The position numbers were made by a program, and so were the translations under genes. 64,000 nucleotides of DNA, taken from NCBI GenBank assembly GCA_016793095.1, contig JAEUJQ010000046.1:123696-187695 (forward strand). Reading direction: 5' to 3'. This DNA comes from Myxococcaceae bacterium. GTDB lineage: Bacteria > Myxococcota > Myxococcia > Myxococcales > Myxococcaceae. Positions within the stretch are counted from its first letter, which is position 1. Each line of letters starts with the position of its first letter. The notes under the pieces are model-generated. The model saw only the letters and a program-made list of their open reading frames with translations, did no database searches and was not told the origin of the DNA. Below are positions 42,187-53,139 of the stretch, piece after piece.

Positions 42187-44598
42187 TCACTCCGCCTTGA
42201 GGCCCTCGACGGGCTCCACCTGCGAGGCCTTGAGCGCCGGGTACACGCTCGCGAGGAAGGTGACGAGGATCGCGATGACGACGGCGAGCACCGTCTGCAG
42301 CGGCACGATGCGCACCGGCAGCGCGGGGATGTAATAGACCTGCGGGTCGAGCTTGATGCCCACCTTCTCGATGAAGAGGCACCACGCCAGCCCCGAGATG
42401 AGGCCCAGCACGCCGCCCGCGATCCCGATCTGCAGGCCCTCTGCGAGGAAGATCTTCACGATGCCGCCGTCGGGCACGCCCAGCGCCTTCAGCACGGCGA
42501 TCTCCTTCCGCTTCTCGAGCACCAGCATGATCACGGTCGCGACGATCAGGCCCGCGGCGACGATGACGATGATGGTGAGGATGATCGCCATCACCAGCTT
42601 CTCGAGGCGCAGCGCCGCGAACAGGTTGCGGTTCATCTCGCCCCAGTCCTTCGTGCGGTACGGGTACCCGTCGAGGTTGTCGTAGATGCGCTTCATGATG
42701 CCGCGCGCGTTGTCCACGTCGTCGACCTTCACCTCGATGCCGCTCGCGCCCTTGATGCCGAAGAAGGACTGCGCCTCGCGCAGGTGGATGTAGACGAACT
42801 TGGAGTCGTACTCGAACATGCCCGAGTAGAAGATGCCGGCGACGCGGAACGGCCGGCTCTTCGGCATCGGCCCCTGCGGCCCGAGCTCGCCCCCGAGCGG
42901 CGAGACGACGTTCATGCGATCGCCCACCACCACCTTGAGCGACGCCGCCAGCTCCTTCCCCACGATGATGCCGGGCAGCGTCGAGGGCGCCTCGTCGGCC
43001 TTCGGCGGCTCGAGCTCGATCAGCGGGTCTCGAATGAGCTGCCCCTCGGAGCCCGCGGGCTTCTCGTCCAACGCGCCGGGGCCCAGGCCGGACTCGAGCC
43101 GCTTCGGGCGGATCTTCGTCGGGTCCTCGAGCGCCTCCATCGGCTGGCAGGGCTTGCCGGGCTCGCAGCTCAGCGACGACGGGAGATCGGTCACCGAGCC
43201 CACCGTCGCCGGGTCGATGCCCTTGATCATCGAGCCCGAGATGTTGCCCTCGGACGACACCATCACCTCGTTCAAGATGAACGGGGTGGCGCCGGTGATG
43301 CCCTTCACCTGATGGATCTTCTCCATCACCTCGGGGTACTCGGGCATCTCGGCGGTGTACTTCATGACGACGCCGTGGCTGTTGGTGCCGAGGATCTTCT
43401 TCTGCAGATCGGCCTCGAAGCCGCTCATCACCGACAGCACGATGATGAGCGCCATCACGCCGACGCCCACGCCGCCCACCGACAGCGCCGTCATCATCGA
43501 GGTGGGAGACTGCGCCTCGAGCTTCTGCTGGTTGAGGGCCTCGGCCGCCTGGAGCGGATCGACGAGGCCCAGCTTCTTGATGCGGGAGCGGTTCACCGCG
43601 TTCTCGGCCGCGCTGACGATGGCGAGCAGGATGAGCGGCGGCACGATGCCGAGGATCAACACCAGGAACACGCCGATCAGCAGCCGGGGCCGGAACACCG
43701 CCACGTGCCGTGACGCCACGAAGGACTCGTACGACGCGCGCAGATCGAAGCGCCCCGACGACGTCGCCACGAAGCCCAGGTTGATGCCGAGGAAGATGAA
43801 GAGGGCGAGCGACGCGGTGACGAGCCAATAGCCCAGCTCGGGCCGGTTCTCGCCGAGCAGCGACGAGAGGTAGACGAGCTCTCTGAGCCGGTAGCCGATG
43901 TTCAGCATCAGCGAGCCGACGTGGTGCATCGCGGTCAGGAAGATCGGCACCGGCAAGCCGAAGTAGAGGATCGCGATCGTCAGCTCGGGGATCGACAGGC
44001 GCTTCGCGTTCGCCGCGCCCAGGAAGCCCGCGAGGAACGCCGCGAGCACCGACGCGATGAAGGCCCAGAGGAAGGCGAAGACCGGCGCGAGGCCGCCGGT
44101 GACGGCGCCCGTGCCCGACGACTTGCCCACCAGCAGCAGGTAGACGCCGATGAAGACGAGCTCGGCCGCCAGCAGCCCGAACCCGTAGGCCGCCAGCGTG
44201 CCCCAGTGGAAGTCACGGGAGTTCGCCAGCCGTGGGTAGAGGGGCTTGCCCTTCGCCGGCGAAGCTTCCTGCGCGGCGAGCGCGGCTGGCGCGAAGCCTC
44301 TGGCGAGGGCGACCCAGCCGAGCGCCCACATGGCCACGCCCGCCAGCACCACGCGCTGGGCCGTCTCCACCGCGCTCGGCGTCACCAGCAACGCGAGCGC
44401 GCTGCGCTGCGCCTCGGCCATGAGCGTCGCGCCGAGGGCCCCGAGCGAGCCGAGGAACGGCCCGAAGCCAACCGCCACCGACGCCAGCTCGCCCAGCACC
44501 ACCGGCAGCAGCCCCGAGATCGCGAACCCGTAGACGAACGCCGCCAGGCCGGCCAGCGCCAGGAGCCCCCCAACGGCGATGAGCTGCGGCTTCTTCAC
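42187..44598 (-). CDS. lolC: LolC/E-type lipoprotein-releasing permease with long N-terminal membrane extension
   Basis: An 803-residue protein starting at GTG directly after the lysS stop. The C-terminal 435 residues are LolC/E: SPTSMMTALSVGGVGVGVMA, GIIVGKELAASLKVVVGD, and the final FtsX-like helices with VLEKRKEIAVLKALGVPDGGI. In the related family this permease opens the lipoprotein path from the inner membrane to LolA. The first 365 residues are unusual: about nine hydrophobic segments that precede a second, LolC-like first helix. Known LolC/E proteins are about 400 residues, so this looks like a fusion with an unknown membrane module. A four-gene order lysS-lolC/E-lolD-unknown is tightly packed, with near-zero spacing. 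Confidence 0.88.
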   Translation of the reverse strand: MKKPQLIAVGGLLALAGLAAFVYGFAISGLLPVVLGELASVAVGFGPFLGSLGALGATLMAEAQRSALALLVTPSAVETAQRVVLAGVAMWALGWVALARGFAPAALAAQEASPAKGKPLYPRLANSRDFHWGTLAAYGFGLLAAELVFIGVYLLLVGKSSGTGAVTGGLAPVFAFLWAFIASVLAAFLAGFLGAANAKRLSIPELTIAILYFGLPVPIFLTAMHHVGSLMLNIGYRLRELVYLSSLLGENRPELGYWLVTASLALFIFLGINLGFVATSSGRFDLRASYESFVASRHVAVFRPRLLIGVFLVLILGIVPPLILLAIVSAAENAVNRSRIKKLGLVDPLQAAEALNQQKLEAQSPTSMMTALSVGGVGVGVMALIIVLSVMSGFEADLQKKILGTNSHGVVMKYTAEMPEYPEVMEKIHQVKGITGATPFILNEVMVSSEGNISGSMIKGIDPATVGSVTDLPSSLSCEPGKPCQPMEALEDPTKIRPKRLESGLGPGALDEKPAGSEGQLIRDPLIELEPPKADEAPSTLPGIIVGKELAASLKVVVGDRMNVVSPLGGELGPQGPMPKSRPFRVAGIFYSGMFEYDSKFVYIHLREAQSFFGIKGASGIEVKVDDVDNARGIMKRIYDNLDGYPYRTKDWGEMNRNLFAALRLEKLVMAIILTIIVIVAAGLIVATVIMLVLEKRKEIAVLKALGVPDGGIVKIFLAEGLQIGIAGGVLGLISGLAWCLFIEKVGIKLDPQVYYIPALPVRIVPLQTVLAVVIAILVTFLASVYPALKASQVEPVEGLKAE

Positions 44599-46323
<1,725 letters not shown>

Positions 46324-46419
46324 GCGGGGCGGCTTTTCACGAGCCGCCCGAGGCACGCAAGCGGAATCAGGGCGGCGCGGGCTCGACGTTCCGGAGCTGT
46401 CGCGCCCCCGCCCTCCAGG

Positions 46420-46770
46420 TCACCGCGTGGCGAGCAGCAGGAACATCGCCACCACGGCCGCGATCAGCAGCGGCACGATGACCTCGACCGGCACGCGGTA
46501 GGTCGCCTCGTGCGTCGCCAGGGTGCGGAACATCGAGCGCCGCCGCTTCGTGCGCCGCAAGATCATCGAGGCCAGCGCCGGCGGGGCCTTCTCGCGCGGC
46601 AGCTCCTTCAGCGCCTTCACCGCGCCGGTGTACTTCTCGAAGCGCAGCTTGAGCTCGGCGTCGCCCGCCAGCACCTGCCGGAAGGTCTCGGCGTCGCCCG
46701 CGTCGAGGGCGTCGTCCACCGCCCCCACGAAGAGCCGCTCGACTTCGGCTTTGGTCAGTTCTCGCTGCAC
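46420..46770 (-). CDS. Membrane-anchored anti-sigma factor-like protein
   Basis: A 116-residue protein from GTG 46770, with GAGGAG upstream at suitable spacing and four bases after the sigma factor stop. The N-terminal 85 residues are helical and charged (LTKAEVERLFVGAVDDALDA, FRQVLAGDAELKLRFEKYTG), followed by a basic stretch and one C-terminal membrane helix (VIVPLLIAAVVAMFLLLA). No zinc-binding HxxxCxxC is present. Position, coupling and topology indicate an anti-sigma factor that holds the ECF sigma factor at the membrane, but sequence alone does not identify a family. Confidence 0.7.
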   Translation of the reverse strand: MQRELTKAEVERLFVGAVDDALDAGDAETFRQVLAGDAELKLRFEKYTGAVKALKELPREKAPPALASMILRRTKRRRSMFRTLATHEATYRVPVEVIVPLLIAAVVAMFLLLATR

Positions 46771-46774
46771 GACG

Positions 46775-47470
46775 TCACTCTCCTCGATCCGCGAAGGCAG
46801 TTTCAAGCCTCGCCAGGATTCCAGCCAGCTTTTCGCGCGCCCGGTGCAGGCGGCTCTTCACCGTGCCCTCGGGCAGCTCGGTGATCTCCATGATCTCGTC
46901 GTACGACAGCCCCTCGACGTCGCGCAGCACCACGAGGGAGCGCTGCTCCTCGTCGAGCTCCTCGATGGCCTTGTGCACGAGCTGCCGCTCACGCTGCCTC
47001 ACCACCGCGTCGTCAGGCGCCGACGAGCCGCCCATGGACTCGCTGATGGCGTGCTCGTTGACCTCGCCGAACTCCTCGCTGCGCCCGCGGCCGCGCCGCT
47101 TCAGGTACTTGAGGCGGTTGAGGCAGTGGTTGCGCGAGATGCGGAAGATCCACGTCGTCAGCTTCGCGTCGGCGCGGAACTTGTCCACGTTCTGGTGGAT
47201 GGAGAGGAAGATCTCCTGCGTGAGGTCGAAGGCCTCTTCGCGATCGTTCAGCATGCGCACGCAGAAGTCGTAGACCCGATCCTGGTGGAGCCGGACGAGG
47301 GTCTCGAAGGCCGAGGCGTCGTTGCGGCGCAGCCGTGACAGCAGCACGCGCTCGCTCAGCTCGGCGGCGTCGTCGTGGGAGACCGGCGGCTGGCTCTCTG
47401 CCAACAGCTTCGCCGGCACCTCGAGGACGTCACTGGGCACGTCGTCTGCCTCCCCGGCCATCGCCGGCAT
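46775..47470 (-). CDS. ECF sigma factor (RpoE-like)
   Basis: A 231-residue ECF sigma factor. Region 2 reads ETLVRLHQDRVYDFCVRMLN, DLTQEIFLSIHQNV, AKLTTWIFRISRNHCLNRLK; region 4 reads IEELDEEQRSLVVLRDVEGL, SYDEIMEITELPEGTVKSRL, HRAREKLAG. Two in-frame ATGs at 47470 and 47461 are possible starts; the first 45 residues are low in homology. It is co-transcribed with the membrane anti-sigma gene and lies between an L,D-transpeptidase gene and lysS, suggesting control of an envelope stress regulon. Confidence 0.94.
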   Translation of the reverse strand: MPAMAGEADDVPSDVLEVPAKLLAESQPPVSHDDAAELSERVLLSRLRRNDASAFETLVRLHQDRVYDFCVRMLNDREEAFDLTQEIFLSIHQNVDKFRADAKLTTWIFRISRNHCLNRLKYLKRRGRGRSEEFGEVNEHAISESMGGSSAPDDAVVRQRERQLVHKAIEELDEEQRSLVVLRDVEGLSYDEIMEITELPEGTVKSRLHRAREKLAGILARLETAFADRGE

Positions 47471-47528
47471 CGTAGCCGTCTTGACACCGGGGCACCCACG
47501 AGGTTCCGACCGGCAAAAACGACAGCAG

Positions 47529-48224
47529 TTACGGGGTCTTGGGTTCCTTCACCCGATAGACGCCCTGCGGTCCGACGGAGAACGGCGCGGGGCGCTTCGT
47601 CGCCTCGAAGGCGCGGTAGGCGGGCTCGAGCTCCTTCCACAGGTGGGCGTGCTCGGAGTCGGTGTGCGAGGAAAGCCACGCTGGCGTCAGCCGCGCGGGG
47701 AAGACGTCGATGCGGATGGGGCGCGTCTTCGCGTCCAGGGCGATGAGGTACACCTCTTCGATCGGCGCGTCCTCGATGGCGATGCAGCCGATGCTGGCGC
47801 AGTTGCCGTGCAGGTAGATGAGGCCGCCGGGGCGCCTGGCGTCGCTGCGCACGCGATCGGAGGCGTTGGGGTACGACACCTTCATCGAGAGGTGGAAGTT
47901 CGAGCCGGGGTTGAACTCGGAGATCTCGTACAGCCCCTCGGGCACCTGGAGATCGCCCTCCTTGCGCTTGGGGCCGAGCTCGCCGGAGGCCGCGCAGACC
48001 GGGTAGCTCTTCACCAGCGAGAGCGGCGCGCCCTTCTTCCCCGCCCACAGCTCGACGACCTTCTCTTCCTTGAAGGCGCGCAGGTAGACGGTGTCGACCG
48101 GCGCGGGCAGGCCGGCGTCGGTGAGCAGCTTCTTCACGTCGTCGGCGCGCGCCTTGCGAACGGCCTCGACCCGCGCGTTCGCGAGGACGACTGACGAGAG
48201 GAGCACGAGCGCGAGCGGGTGCAT
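47529..48224 (-). CDS. YkuD-type L,D-transpeptidase
   Basis: A 231-residue exported enzyme from ATG 48224; the first 17 residues (MHPLALVLLSSVVLANA) are a signal peptide. The catalytic motif is HGNCASIGCIAI, which matches the H-x-n-S-x-G-C-[IV] signature with an active cysteine. GDLQVPEGLYEISEFNPGS and SYPVCAASGELGPKRKEGD are typical of the family. It probably makes or cleaves 3-3 cross-links, or links a lipoprotein to peptidoglycan. It lies 38 bases downstream of prfB and 58 bases upstream of the sigma factor start. Confidence 0.9.
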   Translation of the reverse strand: MHPLALVLLSSVVLANARVEAVRKARADDVKKLLTDAGLPAPVDTVYLRAFKEEKVVELWAGKKGAPLSLVKSYPVCAASGELGPKRKEGDLQVPEGLYEISEFNPGSNFHLSMKVSYPNASDRVRSDARRPGGLIYLHGNCASIGCIAIEDAPIEEVYLIALDAKTRPIRIDVFPARLTPAWLSSHTDSEHAHLWKELEPAYRAFEATKRPAPFSVGPQGVYRVKEPKTP

Positions 48225-48262
48225 GATGGACGGACGCCCTGGAGGGGGCCGTGGTTCCTGAG

Positions 48263-49385
48263 CTACTCCGGGAGGGCCTTGGCCGGGTTCTTCACGCCCA
48301 TGAGCTGCGCGATGATGAACTCCTCGAGGTCGCCGTCGAGCACCTTGTCGGGCTGGCCGGACTCGATGCCGGTGCGCAGGTCCTTCACCATGCGGTACGG
48401 CTGCAGCACGTAGCTGCGGATCTGCGAGCCGAAGGCGATGTCCATCTTCTGTGACTCGCGGGCCTGGGTCTCGGCCTCGCGCTTCTTCACCTCGATGTCC
48501 CACAGCCGCGCGCGCAGGATCTTGAACGCCATGTCCTTGTTGGCGCTCTGACTGCGCTCGGTCTGGCAGGTGATGATGATGTTGGTCGGCAGGTGCCGCA
48601 GCTGCGCGGTGGACGAGGTCTTGTTCACCTTCTGGCCGCCGGCGCCGCCACCGCGGATGAACTTGAGCTCGATGTCCTTCTCGGGGATCTCGATTTTGAT
48701 GTCGTCGTCCACCTCGGGGTACACGTCGACCGAGGCGAAGCTGGTGTGCCGGCGCGCGTTGGAGTCGTAGGGGCTGATGCGCACGAGCCGGTGCACGCCC
48801 ATCTCGGCCTTGAGGTACCCGTAGGCGTTCTCGCCCTCGATGCGCAGCGAGGCGTTCTTGATGCCCGCCTCTTCACCCGCGTTGTAGTCGTTGATCTCGA
48901 CCTTCCACCCGCGGCGCTCGCAGTAGCGCGTGTACATGCGCAGCAGCATCGACGCCCAGTCCATCGACTCGGTGCCGCCGGCGCCCGCGTTGATGTCCAT
49001 GAAGCAGTTCATGCGATCGTTGGGGCCCGAGAGCATCTTCTCGAGCTCGAGCCCCTTGACGAGCGCCTCCGCGGGAGGAAGGAGCGAGAGGCCCTCCTGC
49101 CGGCTGGCGTCGTCGTTCAGCTCGGCGGCGAGGTCGAGGAGCGTCTTCGCGTCGTCCACCGCGCGCTGGGCCTTCTCGAACGAGGCGACCTGCTTCTCGA
49201 GCGCGGTCTTCTCCTTGAGCATGCCCTGCGCCTTGACGTTGTCGTCCCAGAACGTGGGCAGGCCGGAGTCACGCTCGATCAGCGCGATGCGGCTCTTCTT
49301 GCGGTCGACGTCAAAGCGACCCCCGGAGGCTCGCGAGCCTCGCCTGGAGTTCCGTGAGCTGGTCCTGCACGACATCCGTAGCCAT
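48263..49385 (-). CDS. prfB: Peptide chain release factor 2, with programmed frameshift
   Basis: A 373-residue RF2 made from two frames. ATG 49385 starts MATDVVQDQLTELQARLASL, and codon 24 (CTT, 49316-49314) is followed by an in-frame TGA at 49313-49311. After a +1 shift reading skips the T at 49313 and continues GAC GTC GAC (frame from 49312 to 48263, 349 residues). The second part has the conserved GGQ motif (RGGGAGGQKVNKTS) and the RF2 specificity region (NAGAGGTES; RISPYDSNARRHTS). It terminates translation at UGA and UAA. The next gene is an L,D-transpeptidase, not lysS. Confidence 0.96.
49311..49327 (-). promoter_or_regulatory. Programmed +1 frameshift site of prfB
   Basis: In the mRNA sense the site is CCGGGGGTCGCTTTGAC: a purine-rich GGGGG pairing stretch three bases before CTT, then the in-frame TGA followed by C. 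This matches the E. coli arrangement in spacing and in the CTTTGAC core. When RF2 is scarce the ribosome shifts forward, so RF2 controls its own synthesis. Confidence 0.93.
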
Positions 49386-49518
49386 GGCGGCACCGATAGA
49401 ACGAGTGGGCGGCTGCGACAAGGGCGAGCGACGGCGGGTTGAAACCGTGGCTGACAAGCGCGCGGCAGGTGATTAGGTCTCGCCCACCCCCGGAAGTTCA
49501 CAGCCAAGGAGAGTCCGC

Positions 49519-50097
49519 ATGAAGTTCGAGCTCGATCCGCTGCCGTACGCCAAGAACGCGCTGGCGCCCCACCTCACCGAGGAGACGCTGTCGTTCCACT
49601 ACGAGAAGCACCACCAGACGTACATGACGAACCTGAAGAACGCGCTCGCCGGCAAGCCCGAGGCCGACAAGGCACTCGAGGAGATCGTCAAGTCGTCGAG
49701 CGGGCCCCTCTTCAACAACGCGGCCCAGGTGTGGAACCACGACTTCTACTGGAGATCGATGAAGCCGAGCGGCGGCGGTGAGCCGACGGGCGCGCTGCTC
49801 GACGCGATCAAGCGCGACTTCGGCAGCTACCAGGAGTTCCGCACGAAGTTCGCCGAGGCCTCGGTGAAGCAGTTCGCCTCGGGCTGGGGCTGGCTCGTCG
49901 TCGAGAACGGCAAGCTCGCGATCGTCACCACCAGCAACGCCGAGACGCCGATCACGAAGGGCCAGAAGCCGCTCCTCACCTGCGACGTGTGGGAGCACGC
50001 CTATTACATCGACTACCGCAACCTGCGCGCGAAGTACGTCGACACCTTCCTCGACAAGCTCGTGAACTGGGACTTCGCAGCCGCGAACTTCAAGTAA
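49519..50097 (+). CDS. sodB: Superoxide dismutase (Fe type)
   Basis: A 192-residue iron/manganese-family superoxide dismutase. AAGGAG seven bases before ATG 49519 sets the start. Metal ligands: His in LSFHYEKHHQTY, His in FNNAAQVWNHDFYW, and Asp and His in CDVWEHAYYIDYRN. The Gln in AAQVWNH and the context fit the iron type, though metal use cannot be proved from sequence. It disproportionates superoxide to H2O2 in the cytoplasm. It is monocistronic, divergent from prfB by 130 bases. Confidence 0.96.
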   Translation: MKFELDPLPYAKNALAPHLTEETLSFHYEKHHQTYMTNLKNALAGKPEADKALEEIVKSSSGPLFNNAAQVWNHDFYWRSMKPSGGGEPTGALLDAIKRDFGSYQEFRTKFAEASVKQFASGWGWLVVENGKLAIVTTSNAETPITKGQKPLLTCDVWEHAYYIDYRNLRAKYVDTFLDKLVNWDFAAANFK

Positions 50098-50179
50098 GGG
50101 CCTGAGGCCGGAGAACGCGAGTCCGGTTCTTTCAAAGGACGCCCGCTCTTCGGCCTCCGCGTCGTTCGAGCTCAGGCCC
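50098..50179. terminator. Inverted repeat after sodB
   Basis: GGGCCTGAG (50098-50106) is mirrored by CTCAGGCCC (50171-50179), a nine-base perfect stem around a 64-base interior. It begins directly after the sodB stop and may terminate or stabilise the transcript. The region 50180-50338 shows nothing else that I can support. Confidence 0.35.
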
Positions 50180-50338
50180 CCGACCGAGAAAGCGACGCAG
50201 CGTTGACGCCCTGCCCGGCTCGACCGCGCAGGGCGTTCGTGTGTGGTGGAGCCGCGGGCGCACTCGCTCGCACGCCGGGGTCGCCTCGGAGGCGACGGCG
50301 CGAGCAGGTGCGATTGAGTGGCGCTGGTGAAGCCGGGC

Positions 50339-51937
50339 TCAGCGGCGACGCTTCGAGCCACCCATCAGCCAGGGGGGCAGGGGCGCGTCATCGGCGCGGG
50401 CGAGCCGCTTCGCAGCCTTCGGGCGCGCGACCTTCGTCGGAGCCTCGGCGGTCGGGGCCGGCGGGGGCGAGGTGTCGCGGGAGGCGAGCACGAGCGGGCC
50501 GTCGGTCTGCGCGAGCGGCCGGGGCGCCACGGGAGGCGCGCTCGCGACCGGGGCGGCCAGCTCAGGCACGGCGACGGACGACTGGGGCGGCGAAGGCCAG
50601 AGCGTGAGGCCGAGGGCGAGCCCGGCGACGGCGCCCACGAGGGCGGCGGCCATCGACTTCCACGGAGAGGCCGGGGGCGCCTTGCGCTTCGCCTTCTTCC
50701 CTCTCGGCACGGCAGCGACGGCCGGCTTCGGCTGGAGCGGGAAGGGCGGCGCGCGGCGGGGCTCGGTGCGGGGCGCCGGCTGGGGCTGCGGCGGCGCGAC
50801 GGCGGTCTGCACGGGGATCTGCGAGGTGCCGGTGCGGCGGCGCCGGGGCGCGAGGTGCGCGGTGAGGGCCTGCTCGCGCTGCTTCCGCGTCTCGAACAGC
50901 TCGCCGACGAACTGCGCGCGCGCGTCGGGCCGCCACATGAACGACGAGGCGGCCCGCTTGAGCGCCTGAGCGAACTCGGCGCCGTTCGCGTAGCGCATCG
51001 CCCGGTCCATCGACATCGCCCGGAACAGCACCTCGTCGAGCGCCTTGCCGAGCATGAAGTTGACGCTCGAGACGGGCGCGAGCGCGGTGGTGAGCAGCTT
51101 CGCGCGATCTTCGAAGCGCACGCCGCGCCGCATCGGCTGCCCGAGGATGCACTCGTAGAGCAGCAGCCCCAGCGAATAGACGTCGGCCTTCGGGTCGGGC
51201 AGGCGGCCGTGCAGCACCTGCTCGGGCGAGAGGTACGGCCCGGTGATCTCGAGCACCTCGCTCCACGAGCGCTTGCGGGCGAGCACCTGGAACAGGCCGA
51301 CGTCGAGCAGCCGGGTGACGCCGTCGAAGCCCACCGCCACGGCCTGATCGCTGATGAGCCCGTGGGCGGTCCGCGTGTGCACCTCACCGAGCGCGAGCGC
51401 AGCCTCGTACACGGCCGACAGCGCGAGCCCCACCGGCAGGCCCTTGCCCCGGCCGCGGCACGCCTCGACCAGCTCGGCGAGGGTGGCGCCGGAGATGCGC
51501 TCGGACACCCAGAAGATGCCCTCGTCGGAGCGCTCGCAGTCAAAGACGTGCGCGAGGTTCGGGTGCTGCATCCGTCGCGCCTCGTATGCGTGGGCCTCGA
51601 TGGTGGGCGCGTCAGCCTCGCTCACGTCGAGCAGGCGCATGTCCACGGCCTCGGCCTCGGTGCCGTCGGACGAGTGGCGCAGGGCCAGCAGGCGGCGCGC
51701 GGAGCCCGGGGTCAGGCGGCGGATGATCTCGCAGCGGCCGATCTCCCAGCCCGCGCACGGATCGCCCTCGAGCTCGTGCTGATCGAGGACGTTGCCCTTC
51801 GTGGCGGGCTTCGGCGCGGCAGGCGGCAGGCCGTGGCGGGGAAGGTTCGCGCGCTCCCACGGCAACCCGATGCAGAAGCCCTGGCCCGGCAGCAGAAAGG
51901 AGTCCGTCGGGATGGGGTTCTCGGTAGAGGATTGCAC
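50339..51937 (-). CDS. Serine/threonine kinase-like pseudokinase
   Basis: A 532-residue protein (GTG 51937 start). Residues about 60-330 are a protein kinase fold: the late motifs ITGPYLSPEQ and KADVYSLGLLLYECILGQPM are well kept. The catalytic residues are not: the glycine loop is GSARRLLALR, the VAIK lysine position reads AVDMRLLDV, the HRD loop is HGLISDQAV and the DFG motif is DVGL. A Pro/Lys/Arg linker follows and one membrane segment near residue 435 (AAALVGAVAGLALGLTLW), then a low-complexity Ala/Pro tail. It should not phosphorylate but could act as a regulatory scaffold. It is divergent from the DUF362 gene. Confidence 0.85.
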   Translation of the reverse strand: MQSSTENPIPTDSFLLPGQGFCIGLPWERANLPRHGLPPAAPKPATKGNVLDQHELEGDPCAGWEIGRCEIIRRLTPGSARRLLALRHSSDGTEAEAVDMRLLDVSEADAPTIEAHAYEARRMQHPNLAHVFDCERSDEGIFWVSERISGATLAELVEACRGRGKGLPVGLALSAVYEAALALGEVHTRTAHGLISDQAVAVGFDGVTRLLDVGLFQVLARKRSWSEVLEITGPYLSPEQVLHGRLPDPKADVYSLGLLLYECILGQPMRRGVRFEDRAKLLTTALAPVSSVNFMLGKALDEVLFRAMSMDRAMRYANGAEFAQALKRAASSFMWRPDARAQFVGELFETRKQREQALTAHLAPRRRRTGTSQIPVQTAVAPPQPQPAPRTEPRRAPPFPLQPKPAVAAVPRGKKAKRKAPPASPWKSMAAALVGAVAGLALGLTLWPSPPQSSVAVPELAAPVASAPPVAPRPLAQTDGPLVLASRDTSPPPAPTAEAPTKVARPKAAKRLARADDAPLPPWLMGGSKRRR

Positions 51938-52131
51938 GGCGCCGGACGCAGCAACCCTGATGCCGAGGCACAACCACCTGCGCGCAGGGCGCAGATGTAA
52001 AGGAGCACGGCAGCGGGTGGTGACTCCTGTGCGCACCACGGGGGTGCGTTCGTCGCATCGGCGGTCACCCCGAAGGCCAAGCCGCTTTCCAGTCTGCCTC
52101 GCGCAGCCCGGCGTATGCACGTCTCGAGCGC

Positions 52132-53139
52132 ATGGCCACGCGACGCGAATTCATCCAGGGACTTGTGGGCGGCCTCGGGGTCGCCGGGGTGTTGTCCTGC
52201 CGCACGACCGGCTCGGAGGGCGGTGGGGGCGCGCAGAAGTTGCCGACAGCGCCGACGCTCAAGACGAGCACGGTGCAGCTCGTGCGACCGTCGCAGGCCC
52301 CTTCGCTCGTCGAGGCGGTGAAGCAGGTGGTGGCGCTGGCCGGTGGGCTCGCCTTCGTGAAGCCGGGCCAGAAGGTGCTGATCAAGCCCGCCGTCAACAG
52401 CACGCGGAAGTACCCGGCGACGAGCGATCCGGAAGTGGTGATGACGATCGCGAAGCTGGTGAAGGAGGCGGGCGGCGAGCCCTTCATCGCCGATCGCACG
52501 ATGTTCATGCGCTCGACGAAGGAGACGTTCCACGCGCTGGGGCTCGACGCGGCGGCGAAGGAGGCGCAGTGCCCGAGCCTGCCGCTCGACGAGTCGCCGG
52601 TGGTGAAGGTGAAGCACGCGCTGGCGGCGCACTGGAGCGACTCGCAGATCCCCATCTACCGGCCGGTGGCCGAGGCCGATCACGTCATCAACCTGTGCAC
52701 GCCGCGCACGCACAAGCTGGGCGACTTCACGATGGCGCTGAAGAACCTGGTGGGCGTCGTCGACGGCGGCGCGCGCATGGGCATGCACTGGCCGTCGGGC
52801 TTCAAGGAGCGACTCGCGGAGCTGACGCTGGCGGTGCCTCCGGCGCTGGTGCTGATGGACGGGCGGGCGGGCTTCACGAACGGCGGGCCCGACACGGGCG
52901 ACCTCGCGCAGCTCGACTTCCTCGCGGCGAGTGACGACCCGCTCGCCATCGACGCGGTGGGCCTCGCCTTCCTGCGGCTGGCGGGCGCGAACCCGGCGAT
53001 CTCGACCGGCTCGATCTGGCATTTGCCGGTGATGAAGCGGGCGGCGGACCTGAACGTGGGCGCGACGGCGTCGGAGCGCATCGTGCTGGCGGGCCTTGCC
53101 GCAGTGGACGAGGCGCGGCTGCGCACCCAACTGGCCTGA
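52132..53139 (+). CDS. Tat-exported DUF362 lipoprotein
   Basis: A 335-residue protein with a twin-arginine signal and lipobox: MATRREFIQGLVGGLGVAGV then LSC. The mature part is a DUF362 domain: KVLIKPAVNSTRKYPATSDP, FIADRTMFMRSTKETF, INLCTPRTHKLGDFTMALKN, LMDGRAGFTNGGPDTG, ASDDPLAIDAVGLAFL. Export by Tat implies folding, possibly cofactor loading, in the cytoplasm before transport. DUF362 proteins have no established general function; some are linked to iron-sulfur partners. It is followed by a DUF2135/TPR gene about 94 bases later. Confidence 0.88.
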   Translation: MATRREFIQGLVGGLGVAGVLSCRTTGSEGGGGAQKLPTAPTLKTSTVQLVRPSQAPSLVEAVKQVVALAGGLAFVKPGQKVLIKPAVNSTRKYPATSDPEVVMTIAKLVKEAGGEPFIADRTMFMRSTKETFHALGLDAAAKEAQCPSLPLDESPVVKVKHALAAHWSDSQIPIYRPVAEADHVINLCTPRTHKLGDFTMALKNLVGVVDGGARMGMHWPSGFKERLAELTLAVPPALVLMDGRAGFTNGGPDTGDLAQLDFLAASDDPLAIDAVGLAFLRLAGANPAISTGSIWHLPVMKRAADLNVGATASERIVLAGLAAVDEARLRTQLA

